Position numbers and translations under genes: made by a program | The notes under the pieces: generated by a model | Databases searched by the model: none | Seen by the model: the letters and a program-made list of their open reading frames with translations, nothing else | What the model was told of the DNA's origin: nothing | Assembly (NCBI GenBank): GCA_963691705.1 | Contig: OY829540.1 | Location: 42,258,158 to 42,322,157 of the forward strand | Direction of reading: 5' to 3' | DNA from: Viola odorata | Taxonomy: Eukaryota; Streptophyta; Magnoliopsida; Malpighiales; Violaceae | DNA length: 64,000 nucleotides | Shown here: piece after piece, positions 10,970 to 21,168 of the stretch | How the letters are laid out: every line of letters begins with the position of its first letter | Numbering within the stretch: position 1 is the first letter of the stretch

Positions 10970-12290
10970 TCATGACCGTCGCTTCCCTTGCAGTACATGC
11001 AGTGACTTGGATTGCTCTTCGAGTATGGCATATCCTCCTCGAGCTAAGGCCAGGAAAAGTTGTTCCTGTGGCCAGCTTGACGCTGAGGAAAAGAGGTCGT
11101 TGCTTTCTCCTGCCGAGACGGCGTTCACCCCTCCCTTTCCTTGGGAATGATTGGGGAGAGGGTTGGTGGATGTGTTGGGTCCTTTTGCTAACCCTTCGAA
11201 AGATACCCATCCACTTTTGATCAAGTGATGGACTTTTGCTTTGAATGCGAAGCAATTTTCCAGAGTGTGACCCGGGGCTCCAGCGTGGTATTCACACCTT
11301 GCGTTGAGATCATACCACTTCGGGTAAGGAGGCAATTGAGGCTGAGCTGGAACCGGTACGATCTGTCCAGCAACCAGGAGATGTTTGTAGATTTCTCCTG
11401 CGGGAAGAGGAAATGAAGGCAATAGTTCTCGGCTCCACCGATTGTTTGACGTGTTTTGGTTATTTGGGTCTTTTGGTGGGTTATATGGCTTAGGTTGCAT
11501 GGGTTGTGATGTTTGTACTGGAGGCGGTGAGAAATGTGTAGGATTTTGAGGCGCTATATTAGCAATGGGTGGCAAAGTGAAAGGAAAGTAGGTGGGCTGA
11601 TATAGTGATGGCAAAGGGTAGGGCGGTGGCGATAAATAAGGCGAAGGTGGTGAAAATGGTTGCCCTTGATTAGCTTGGGGAGCGACAAATCCAACATCCC
11701 TTTTTACAATGGATGCTTTCTTTGGCACAGACTCTGGTGCTGGAGGTATGATTCGTCCGGACTTAATCCATTGCTCGACTCTTTCGGCAATTAGGACCAT
11801 ATCCGAGAAGTTGTTTGAAGGGTTCGAGATCAGGTAGGTGTAGTAGGGAGCCTTGAAGGTGTGCAAGAAGATCGACAAGAGTTCCTTGTCACTTAAAGGT
11901 GGGGAGATTCTAGAAGCCAACTCTCTCCATCTCTGAGCATAGGTCTTCACGGACTCGCCGACTTTCTTTTCCAGATTTTGTAGGTCAGCGCGGTCGGGCG
12001 CTACCTCCATGTTGAATTTATATTGTCTGTAGAAGGCATTGGACAGGTCTCTCCATGTCCTGATCCTGGCTCTGTCCAGACCCATATACCAAGTTAGGGC
12101 ATGCTTGGTCAAGCTTTCTCGGAATAGATGAATCAACAACGGCTCGTTGTAGATCATCTCTACCATCTTATTGCAATATGCTCTGAGGTGGGTCTTTGGG
12201 CACTCTACCCTAGTATACTTTTCGAAGTCAGGGATCTTGTACTTCGGTGGTATAGCGATCTCGGGGACCATACACATATCGGCAAGGCCG
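10970..12290 (-). pseudogene. gag: Gag core of element B and first zinc-knuckle copy
   Basis: The Gag core reads KYKIPDFEKYTR, then LTWYMGLDRARI and VKTYAQRWRELASR, typical of Tat/Ogre Gag. A Pro-rich spacer (about 11680-11440) follows. The first zinc-knuckle copy has CEYHAGAPGHTLENC near 11295 and, in a shifted frame at 11000-10960, a CMYCKG module whose last Cys codon has become a TGA stop. A frameshift near 12290 separates it from the N-terminal coiled coil. Confidence 0.8.
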
Positions 12291-12870
12291 ATAGGGTCAA
12301 ATAGATTAGCCCTTCAATCGCTCGGAGTCTTTCCTCGAGCAGATTCAGTCGGTCACTTTTCGGTTGTTCAGCCCGGATGGGGTTAGAACCGAAGGGTAGC
12401 AGAGGTTCCGACGAGAACTGAGGTGGAGCTGGGTTGAAAGCAAGAGGCTGAGTTCCCACAGGTCCGGGAACTGTGCTTGGAAGAAGGGGAGGGATATACG
12501 AGGTCTCTAGATGGGCCTGGCTCTTGCTGGAGTCCATGGCAGGGTTGGTTGAAAGGTGCTGAAGTGACGCGGCAATCTCTTCACTCGCCTTAACCATAGG
12601 ATTTTCCGTGGTGGGTACAGTGAAGGGACTAATCCATCTCCACTGGCCCTTAAGGCCAGAAAGTGGCGGAGGTACAGAAGGTCCTGCGACGGCGAGCGAA
12701 GAGGGAGGTCCTCCTGTTTGAGTGAGATAAAAACCCGGTGGTAGTTCGGTGACGGCTTCGTCTCTTTCCTTTTCGGCCCTAGCGGCCCTCTCTGTAGTAA
12801 TCCTAACTTGCTCCTCTAACTCTGCAATTCTAGCCGTTAGCACTTCATCGGCCTTAGCCTGTTCAGTCAT
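12291..12870 (-). pseudogene. Gag N-terminus of element B with coiled coil
   Basis: The first 45 residues (from MTEQAKADEV) have the heptad pattern and Glu/Arg/Ala content of a coiled coil, followed by a long Pro/Ser-rich stretch. Near the end, LLEERLRAIEG is followed by a frameshift, and the next frame picks up MCMVPEIAIPP of the Gag core. The first ATG (12870) is taken as start because upstream sequence shows no continuing frame. Confidence 0.65.
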
Positions 12871-13284
12871 TTTTCATTTTTGAAGTCTAGTTACAGGGAG
12901 CCTGTGCGGAGTAGCGTGCTTCCGAGGAGCTATCGTGAACCTGAAAAAAGGAAAAACACAGAAAAGAGTAAGTACAAGTGAGGATACACAGGTGATGTGC
13001 AACCCCGAGGCCTCCACGTTTGCTCATTCACTTTTTCGGCTGCACTTTCACTTGATATTTTTAGGGCAGTCGGAGAGGTGAGATATCTCAGATATTGACA
13101 AGATACGAAGGAAGCCTCTATTCATTTCAACGATGTGCAGCAATCGGAGATGCTATCTGTGAAACCCAAATCAGCAGGGGCAACCAATGCCGCCATGCTA
13201 GGAAGATCTCTTTTACCCTATGCTCGCAAATGATGTAGGGCCTGATGCCTGATGAACCTATCCGATGGGAGGGACGCTATGGGT
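12871..13284 (-). other. Leader region upstream of element B gag, unresolved
   Basis: No LTR boundary, primer site or gene is clear. A splice-acceptor-like CTTTTTTCAG on the minus strand ends at 12941, about 70 bases before gag. The right end changes abruptly into plus-strand integrase of element C. This segment probably contains the 5' leader of B and the junction between B and C. Confidence 0.35.
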
Positions 13285-13975
13285 GCTATGGGATCCCCGA
13301 GAAGATCATCATAGATAATGGCATTAATCTAAGCGGGAAGCTGATCAACGATCTCTGTCAACGGTGGAAGATAAAGTATCTAAATTCTTCACTGTACCGA
13401 CCAAAGATGAATGGCGCAGTTGGGGCCGCCAACAAAAAAACTTGAAAAGATCATCTAGAAAATGGTCATCACTCATAAGGATCAATACAGCATGCTTCCT
13501 TTTGCTCTACACGCTTATCAGATTGCGATTCGTACCTCTACAGGAGAAACTCCTTACTCACTGGATTGCAGTATAGAAGCAGTGATTCTTCTCGAGGTGG
13601 AAGTCCCCTCTCTCCGAGTCTCGACAGAAATTGAAGTAGAAGAGTCTGATTGGGCAAGAGTCAGATATGAACAGCTGAATCTGATCTTGGAGAAACGATT
13701 TGCTGCCATATGTCATGCCTAATTGTATCAGAGGAGGATGGCTAATGCCTACAACAAGAGGGAACGACCTCGCGAGTTCAAAACTAGGGATTTGGTGCTA
13801 AGAAATATTCTAACTCATCAGGACGAGGGTTGAGGTAAATGGGCCTCCACGGTATGAAGATCCATGAGTAGTCAAGAACACCTTCTCAGGATGTTCCTTA
13901 ACGCTCACCAACAAGGACGGAGATAATTTAGCGAGACTAGGGAATGTCGATGCAGCTAAGATGTACTTCGCTTAG
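13285..13975 (+). pseudogene. Integrase C-terminal half of element C
   Basis: Starts abruptly at YGIPEKIIIDNG, which holds the second catalytic Asp. It continues with YRPKMNGAVGAANK, where the catalytic Glu has become Gly, then TPYSLDCSIEAVI and ANAYNKRERPREF, and ends with NVDAAKMYFA and TAG at 13973-13975. A frameshift near 13440, a TAG after SSRK/KII near 13455 and a TAA after CHA at 13720 are visible. It shares clear similarity with integrase of element B on the opposite strand. Confidence 0.8.
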
Positions 13976-14199
13976 ATATCGGCGGGTTCAATCGAAAGAC
14001 ATAGGGTTTCTCATGACAAAACCATCTAATGTCTATCATGAATCAATAAAAGGAATTTTTTCAAAAATTACACTTTTTCAAAATTCTTTGGTTGTCTTAT
14101 CCTTTGAAGCGACAAGAGAGAACATGGTACCGGCCAATTCTGTAAAATCGTTTGAGTCATACAAACTGTGTGTAAACTAACATCACTAACATATTCTAG
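13976..14199 (+). other. AT-rich 3' untranslated start of element C
   Basis: Non-coding, between the integrase stop and the polymerase-like fragment. I see no gene or repeat here. Confidence 0.4.
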
Positions 14200-15105
14200 T
14201 TTTGCAGGGACAAAATATTGATCATTCATCGTGATGAACTCCTTACATTCACATTTTCGTTGCAGAAAGACCAATCAACATACTTGAACCGGCCTTGTTC
14301 TGAGATATAGCGACATTCTTCGCCTACAGGGTTTCTGATTGCAAATTCAAAACTCGACCACGACCAAATCTTTCATGTTTTGAATAGTGATCACCACAAG
14401 CAATATCTCTCCGTGTACACGCGCAATGATCATACAGTGAAGACCAATCCTCTGATTGGTGAGCCAATAAGCACGGATGTTGATGGGATTGCATTCACTT
14501 GTTCTATCTGTATTCCCTTGCTGCAAAAACTACAGTGTTGGAGCTCCTCCGCAAAGAAATAATTGGCCAAATTTCCCAGTGACAACCTAAATCTCCAGCT
14601 AACCAAGAACTCACTTCCATCACTCAGGATGTTCAAGCCATACTTCTTGAACAGACCATCAGTTATTGGTCATCCTCAGCATGGAATATTTCTCCTCACC
14701 GAGACCAGTCAAGGAGCAAATCAGAAAATTTCAAGATGATCCTTCGGTTACCATAATGAGCTGGTTTCCTTGTAGAACATACTGCATTTACAAACAACCA
14801 GTCTCAAAGTTCATTCCGAGCTCATCTTTCTTTAGCCACCTGACCCAAATTCAGGAGTAATGCAGCTGTTTCGGAGAGTGAATCCTCACGAAGAGATAGC
14901 GCAGTTAATTTCTAGCAAGGAGTTGTCGTCCGCTCATAAAACACCATTCAAGAACTTAACAACCATTCTTCGAGATGTTGTGGTCAACTATGACGGAACC
15001 GTTGGAAATGTCTACAGCAACATTATCATCCAATTTTAGCACGTATGATGCTGGATCAGAATTGTATGGTCAATCCCTTACTGATGAACCTGTCTAATCA
15101 TTAGC
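14200..15105 (+). pseudogene. Decayed fragment like the largest subunit of RNA polymerase IV/V
   Basis: Three frames together give a chain of motifs in the order found in the largest subunit of plant multi-subunit RNA polymerases. NDHTVKTNPL (14425-14454) is followed at 14470-14490 by STDVDGI, at the place of the DFDGD metal-binding motif, whose last Asp is lost. Then come SLAAKTTVLELLRKE (about 14515-14560), NLNLQLTKNSLPSLRMFK (14584-14637), NPHEEIAQL (near 14880) and LRDVVVNYDGTV (14968-15003), followed by IIIQF. Details of the second half recall the Pol V subunit NRPE1 more than Pol II, but this is from memory of the family. Several stops and frameshifts make it non-coding. It lies within the 3' region of element C, either captured by it or inserted separately. 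Confidence 0.6.
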
Positions 15106-16019
15106 TGTTTGTTGCACATATCCAGAGAAGTTTTCTTTTCTTCTCAGCCTTTTTTTTTAGCTATCATACGATCATTTTGCATTCATTCCCACATTGGGGG
15201 CAACATTTTAAATTGTTCATAAACTTTTGTGAGTGGTCATGTCCTCACATTTTGTCTGTAAAATCAATAAGAGTTTTAACTTTATAAACTGTGAATAAAA
15301 TTCTTTGAATAAAATCCACACTACCCTCAAATTTTTCAAACCTTCCGTATATTGAGCATGTTCAACATGTTACTGTATCATGGATAACTTGTGCATCCAT
15401 TTGAAATTATATGACATGCATGATCTTGCCTGCTAGCTCTTATATCTGCAGCATGCTTTAGATGTAAGCAATCACAAACACATCCCTGTGAGCATTTTGG
15501 GCCTTCACGCCTTATTTATTTCATAAGTGCAAATACCAAACTAAGTGCTAGTTAGATTTGCATAATATCCAGGATACATGCACATTTAGACATGGGATAG
15601 CTGTAAGATGATAGGGGACTTTGCTCTTTGCTTCCACCTTTCTTTGGTCTTCTCATTCTTTTATCTTCAAACACTTGCTTTTACTCTCTATCCAATTCAT
15701 TTCTCTTCTAAGCCGCTTGTAAAATTTCTTGCTTCCACTTGAATTCCCAAAATAATGAGCAGTGCCCAACTGAGGTTGTTAACCAGAGGTAAGGTGCACA
15801 TCGAACTTAGTTTGCGGAAGAGGGGATGCGAAAACTCCGAGGATTGCTGATGGTCAACGCCGGAAGAAGGCCAAAAATCAAGACTTAAAGGCCTCTACCA
15901 AAGACGAAAATGACGACGGACCAGACAAAAATTGTACTTGCATTGCTCGCAAAAAAAAACCAAAAAAAAACCAAAAAAAAAATTAAAAATAAACAATCAA
16001 TAAAATGCAGAAGCAAGTA
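15106..16019 (+). other. 3' region of element C, no gene seen
   Basis: AT-rich non-coding DNA with a purine-rich word (TTGGGGGCAAC) near 15195 that resembles the later polypurine tract, and an A-rich run at 15950-16000. It separates the polymerase-like fragment from the repeat arrays. Confidence 0.4.
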
Positions 16020-16024
16020 CAAAA

Positions 16025-16345
16025 ATGGTCAAAAGTCAACAAAATGGTCTCAAAACAAAAGAGATCATTTCCGATGAAAATTCAAAAATGGTCCAAAGTC
16101 AACAAGAAATGGTTTCAAAACAAAAAGAGATCATTCCCAATGAAAATTCAAAAATTGGCGCTTCGTCAATGACAAATGATGATCTCAAAAGTAAAAGAGA
16201 TCATTCCCTACAAAGATTCAAAAACCGGTGCATTTCGTCAACGACAAATAAGGATCTCAAAATTAAAAGAGATCATTCCCTGCAAAGATTCAAAAATCGG
16301 TGCGCTTCGTCAACAACAAATGGTGATCTTAAAGAAGGAGCATCC
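16025..16345 (+). repeat. Tandem repeat 1, about 61-72 bp unit, five copies
   Basis: The unit contains CAAAA(A)GAGATCATTCC followed by an AT-rich stretch and AAATTCAAAAATGG. Copies start near 16024, 16085, 16151, 16221 and 16293 and diverge left to right. A 120-codon open frame across it is a by-product of the repeat. Confidence 0.75.
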
Positions 16346-17056
16346 CCAACAAAGGCTAAAGAAATCGTGCACCTTACTTCCGGCTAGCAACCTTAGTTAT
16401 GCGCTGCTAATTTAAACCCTTTTCTTTCTGTTAAAAACCACTTCCTTGCTAAACAGATTTTTCCCATATTCTGTCTTTCTATCTACTTCCTTTCTTTTCT
16501 CTTTCAAAGTCCTATCGATTATTAGAAGGCCCATGCATGTGCATCTTCATTTGAAGTTTATTCACTCGGATTGACATTGTAAATCTGATTTTGTGCTATG
16601 TTTGTTGCATTTTTACGAGTGTAAACATGTAGCCTTGTTTCTGAGTGTGAGCGCAAACACCAATATCTGGTGAGGGTTGCTTACGTCTACATGATATGGG
16701 AAAGTCTTATCCTTGAGGTCGTTATCTCTCGGGCAAGATGCAGATGCGTTTCTAGTCTTGTATCAAGCATGCTTACATGATAGAAACTGGATGACATGTT
16801 CTCTAGAAATGCATAAATTTGTTGAACCTTCTCTTGGTAGGGAAGTTGTTTTCACCTTGATAAAATATTGGGGGCAAGCCTTAGGGTAGTGTGGGAATAC
16901 TTTCATATACAACATATATGATTTGTTCTCATTATTTTCCCATTTATCATTTGCTCTCCTTTCTTCCATCCACTACTGCTTCATGTTTATTTCCTCCCTA
17001 TTTGCAGGATACAGATATGCTTCAGTGAAATCTCCGTTAACCATCCAATCAACGTC

Positions 17057-17274
17057 CGAATGGAGCACGTTACCACTCCATCATCAATTTTGTGTGGTGG
17101 ATCATGCTCCCCCACCATCCATCAATACCCGAATAGAGCACGTTACCACTCCACAATCAATTTCGTGTGGTGGATCACGCTCTCCCACCATCCATCAATA
17201 CCCGAATGGAGCACGTTACCACTCCACCATCAATTTTGTGCGGCGGATCACGCTCCTCCACCATCTAATAAATA
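17057..17274 (+). repeat. Tandem repeat 2, 73-bp unit, three copies
   Basis: CGAATGGAGCACGTTACCAC begins at 17057, 17130 (one change) and 17203, a constant 73-bp period. Each unit ends with a CACCATCCATCAATACC-like stretch. It directly precedes repeat 3. Confidence 0.85.
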
Positions 17275-17289
17275 TTCGAATAAAGAGAA

Positions 17290-17890
17290 GACCTCCTCAC
17301 TATCAGAGATCATCATCCGTTCTCACTATCAGAGAGACATCCGATCTTATCCGAGATCATCATCCGCCCTCACTATCAGAGTGATATTTTCCTCATTATC
17401 CGAGAGAAGACCAGCTCATCCGATCTCACTATCAGAGATCATCATCCGTTCTCACTATCAGAGAGACATCCGATCTTATCCGAGATCATCATCCGTCCTC
17501 GCTATCAGAGTGACATCATCCTCATTATCCGAGAGAAGACCAGATCATCCGATCTCACTATCAGAGATCATCATTCGTTCTCACTATCAGAGAGACATCT
17601 GATCTTATTCGAGATCATCATCTGTCCTCGCTATCAGAGTGACATCTTCCTCATTATCCGAGAGAAGACCAGATCATCCGATCTCACTATCCGAGATCAT
17701 CATCTGTTCTCACTATCAGAGAGACACCTGATCTTATCCGAGATCATCATCCATTCTCACTATCAGAGAGACACACGATCTTATCCGAGATCATCATCCT
17801 CATCATTATCCGAGAGACATTATCTGAGAAACATCTTTCCTCATTATCAGAGAAGATATCCCTCCTCATTATCAGAGAAGGTTAGTGCTT
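17290..17890 (+). repeat. Tandem repeat 3, about 129-bp higher-order unit
   Basis: Built from two short words, CACTATCAGAGA and TATCCGAGATCATCATC, arranged in a higher-order unit. The word GAGAAGACCAG recurs at 17404, 17533 and 17662, a 129-bp period. Units become irregular after about 17700. ORFs in it are not credible genes. Confidence 0.8.
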
Positions 17891-17959
17891 CATTATCCAA
17901 GAAGGCTAAGATTTTCCTCAACATCCAAGCTACATCACCATCATATTTTTCTGCACAAA

Positions 17960-18515
17960 GGTATGGACTGCGAGTGCTACCCTCGCCCTACCTGATTTTT
18001 ATTTCTGCATCAGCGTATGGACTACGAGTACTACCCTCGCCCTACCTGATTTCCATCTCTGCACCCGCGTATGGACTGCGAGTACTACCCTCGCCCTACC
18101 TGATTTATATTTCTGCACCAGCGTATGGACTGCGAGTACTACCCTCTCCCTACCTGATTTTCATTTCTGCACCAGCGTATGGACTGCGAGTACTACCCTC
18201 GCCCTACCTGATTTCCATCTCTGCACCCGCGTATGGACTGCGAGTACTACCCTCGCCCTACCTGATTTACTTTTCTGCACAAAGGTATGGACTGTGAGTG
18301 CTACCCTCGCCCTACCTGATTTCCATCTCTGCCCTAGCGTATGGACTGTGAGTACTACCCTCACCCTACCTGATTTACTTTTCTGCACAAAGGTATGGAC
18401 TGCGAGTACTACCCTCGCCCTACCTGATTTACTTTTCTGCACCAAGGTATGGACTGCGAGTGCTACCCTCACCCTACCTGATTTACCTTTTCTGCATCCA
18501 CGTAAGGACTGCGGG
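17960..18515 (+). repeat. Tandem repeat 4, 54-bp unit, ten or more copies
   Basis: GTATGGACTGCGAGT recurs at 17960, 18015, 18069, 18123, 18177, 18231, 18285, 18339, 18393 and 18447, then a variant at 18502. The period is 54 bp with one 55-bp step at each end. Because 54 is divisible by three, open frames persist on both strands (107 and 103 codons). Degenerate relatives extend to about 18770. Confidence 0.9.
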
Positions 18516-18906
18516 TACTACCCTCGCCCGTACGTGAAGTCACGTTTCCTGCATCGACTTTCGATAATTGCGGTGTCCCCGTTCAGATGTCAAGTTTCAT
18601 TTCCTGCACAGAGGTCCGACAATTACGGTGTCCCCGTTCGGATCTCACGTTTACGTTTAAACAATTTACTTCCCTGCATCAGCGTAAGGTTGCGAGTAAT
18701 ACCCTCGCCCAGACATGACTTCACTTTCAACACCAACCTAGGGATTACGAGTACTACCCTCGCCTAGGTCAAAATTCACCAATCAACCACTCCCAGGTAA
18801 AAATGCATTTACATTCTGCCCTTTCAAAACCATCGCTGACACGGGAGCAACCATCTTTACTGCTCATCAAAAATCTCGGTTACACCTCATTTTTTTGATA
18901 TGACAG

Positions 18907-18921
18907 TAAAGAGGGGGCAAC
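18907..18921 (+). other. Polypurine tract of element C
   Basis: AAAGAGGGGGCAAC immediately precedes the TG of the 3' LTR, the position where plus-strand DNA synthesis is primed in LTR retrotransposons. Confidence 0.8.
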
Positions 18922-21168
18922 TGTTGCTACCCGATTTTTGATTTTTCATCAAAGCTTTTTCGCATTTTTATCATCAATTTTTCAAAAATCTTACTTCCAT
19001 TTATTTTCCTCCAACTAATGTTTATTTTTACACTTAATGTCATTTAAATTTTATTTCATACTTTTTCACTTTTTTATCATTTTTCCCATTCGAACTCATC
19101 GGTTCCGAGTAAAATTCTCGGGACCAATGGTCAAACAATTTCGCTCATTAGCTACTTACTTTTTATTATTTTCCTAACTCGCGCACTCTTTGCATTTCGT
19201 TCAACTTTATTATTCTAGCATTTTTTCCTGTCGAACTTTTATCGCTTACATGTGAATTCTTATCGAACTGTGTAGTGAATTTTTCGTCGCTCACTGTATG
19301 CTAATTCTTTTAGCTTATTTTACTTTACGTTTTAGCATTTTTTGGTTCGAGTTTTCGTCCATTTTCAGGCGAATTTGCTCGCACCGTTGGATCGAAGCAG
19401 AAAGTCAAAAGGAAAGTCAAGGCTACAATCTGCACCATTGATCTTGTTGACTTGAGAAGTCAACCAAGATCACACGGTCCAGATAATTAGCACGTTTGAC
19501 ATGCCAACTTCGCCTGGGTTCATGCACGAACCAGGAAACCAGCCTCCCTTCGCCTCGATCGTCGTTCCCACGCTACCAGTAACCTCGAATCTCCCAGCCA
19601 ACCTCAGCCACACAACTACTGTAGCACTACTCCTACCTTGCTCCCCAAGTTTGCCACGACCACGCGCAGCCACCGAGCCAAAAATCACTCGTAAAGTCGC
19701 CTATAAATAGCGAGCAAGCTCGTTCCATTTGAACTCGCCAATTCACGAACAATCTCTCCCTCTCTAGCATCTACTCTCTATGACGATCGATCACTTACTT
19801 CAACTTTCGGGTTGAAGTCACTCCAGTTTAAAATTTTGGTGGTTCTCTTAAGCGTTTTTACGCAACTTTTTTTCAAAAATTGTTTGTTCATGTTTTGATG
19901 AAAACAATGCTCATTTTGATTTCAAATAAGCTCTTTAAAATCTCTATAATAATTACACCGCTTCAATTTTTCCAATCCAGCCCAACCCACTGGCCTGGCC
20001 ATTTCGAGCCCATCTCAAGCTTTTTGTTTAATTAAAATTAATTCATTTTTATTTAATTCATCACTATTTTAAATAAATTAAATTGTTGTGTTTATTCGGT
20101 TAAATTTATACTGGTCTGCTGATCATTTTGGTGGCAAAATTTCTTAATTCCGTTGACGTTGGCCGGACCTGGGTGGCCGGCGAACCAAGGTTGAAGGTGA
20201 TGAATAGTGAGGAGGGAAGGAGAAGGGCTTGGGCTGTCTCTTTTAATTTAAATGCATGGGCTTGGCTTGGCAAAGGCCCAAATGAAAAATAAAAATGAAG
20301 TTGGGCCTGCTCAGGCCCAGCGTGTGGTGAGGAAGGCATGGCGTTGTGCGCCAAGCGTGAGAAAGGTTGGGCTAGCAGCCCACGCAGAGAGGAGAAGGGA
20401 GACGGGCCAGACTTCTGTCTTGGCCTATGCAGAGAAGGCAACCAGCCTAGTGGGTTGGTCTGTCCTGGGCCCACTCTCGGCCCAGTGGGCCGAGCTCAAT
20501 TTTTAGGCTCGTCGTTTTTTTTCGTGCCACCACATACTTGTACTGTTTATTTATTTCTACACTCGTACTGTTTATTCATTTCTCAAATGCTTGTATGCTT
20601 GTTTATTTTCGCACGCTTTGCGTGTTTAGATATATTTTTTTTCATCTAAATTAATCTTTTTCGCTCGTGAACCGCAATTTTCAAATATTTAATCGTTCAA
20701 CGTTATCCTTTCCTTGTATGTCAAAAGGATAAAATTGCCCATACCCTTCACAAGTAAATATTTCTTACCCTTTTATTTATTTCACTCTTTTTTCGTATAT
20801 ATACTCGTATGCATGAATATTTAGAATTGTTAGAATTTAATTCGACTATTGGGCATGATCACTAAATTAGGACTTTTATATTTTTCCAAGCATGATTAAA
20901 CACCTCTTTTAATCGGTAACCTTTTTAGGATGTGACTCGGGTGCCTAACACCTTCTCGTGTCCATAATACGACTCTGAACCATTGTTCTCGGGTTCAGAC
21001 CCCTTTTTGCCTTAGCATTTTTTTTTTATGCCATGACTTTAGGTTCCCTAAACCTAGAAATAAATTAGGGTGGCGACTTCATTGCATTATGTGAGATGAG
21101 TCCAATTTCGTCTCACATCTCGTCCCAAACCCACGTCGCATCAGGAAAATCCAAAAAGGGGTGCGACA
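18922..21168 (+). repeat. 3' LTR of element C
   Basis: 2247 bp, starting TGTTGCTACCC and ending GGGTGCGACA. A TATA box (TATAAATA) lies at 19702-19709. Both ends and several interior blocks match the solo LTR at 48581-51018, which fixes the boundaries. Bases CAGTG at 21169 would be one side of the target duplication; the other side is not in the window. Confidence 0.85.

Larger units (their letters stand above)
5173..13284 (-). mobile_element. Element B: decayed Ogre-like (Tat) retrotransposon
   Basis: Minus-strand order is Gag N-terminal coiled coil, Gag core, zinc-knuckle region, protease, intron, RT, RNase H, archaeal-type RNase H, integrase. Both the Gag type (motifs WYMGLD and YAQRWRELAS) and the intron between protease and RT match the Ogre group of the Tat lineage. 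The frame is broken by several stops and at least five frameshifts. The left end is the insertion point of element A. The 5' LTR could not be delimited, so the right boundary is uncertain and is placed where plus-strand integrase of element C begins. Confidence 0.75.
13285..21168 (+). mobile_element. Element C: Ogre-like retrotransposon, 3' half
   Basis: Order on the plus strand is the end of integrase (to 13975), a 4.9-kb non-coding 3' region, a polypurine tract (18907-18921) and a 2247-bp 3' LTR. A long 3' region with tandem repeats between integrase and LTR is known from Tat/Ogre elements. The 5' half is missing; it may lie left of the window if B inserted into C. The LTR family recurs as the solo LTR at 48581-51018. 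Confidence 0.75.

Noticed and set aside
16923..17602. 153- and 180-codon open frames over repeats 2 and 3
   Set aside because: Composition follows the tandem repeat units and shows no domain.
17290..18515. Regularly repeated units suggesting a CRISPR-like array
   Set aside because: Units are joined head to tail with no unique spacers, in plant retroelement DNA; these are tandem repeats.
17974..18767. 107-, 103- and 157-codon open frames in the 54-bp repeats
   Set aside because: They follow from a 54-bp period and have repetitive composition; no evidence that they encode proteins.
20106..20649. Open frames of 122, 84 and 103 codons
   Set aside because: They lie within the LTR of element C, overlap on both strands and show no family motifs.
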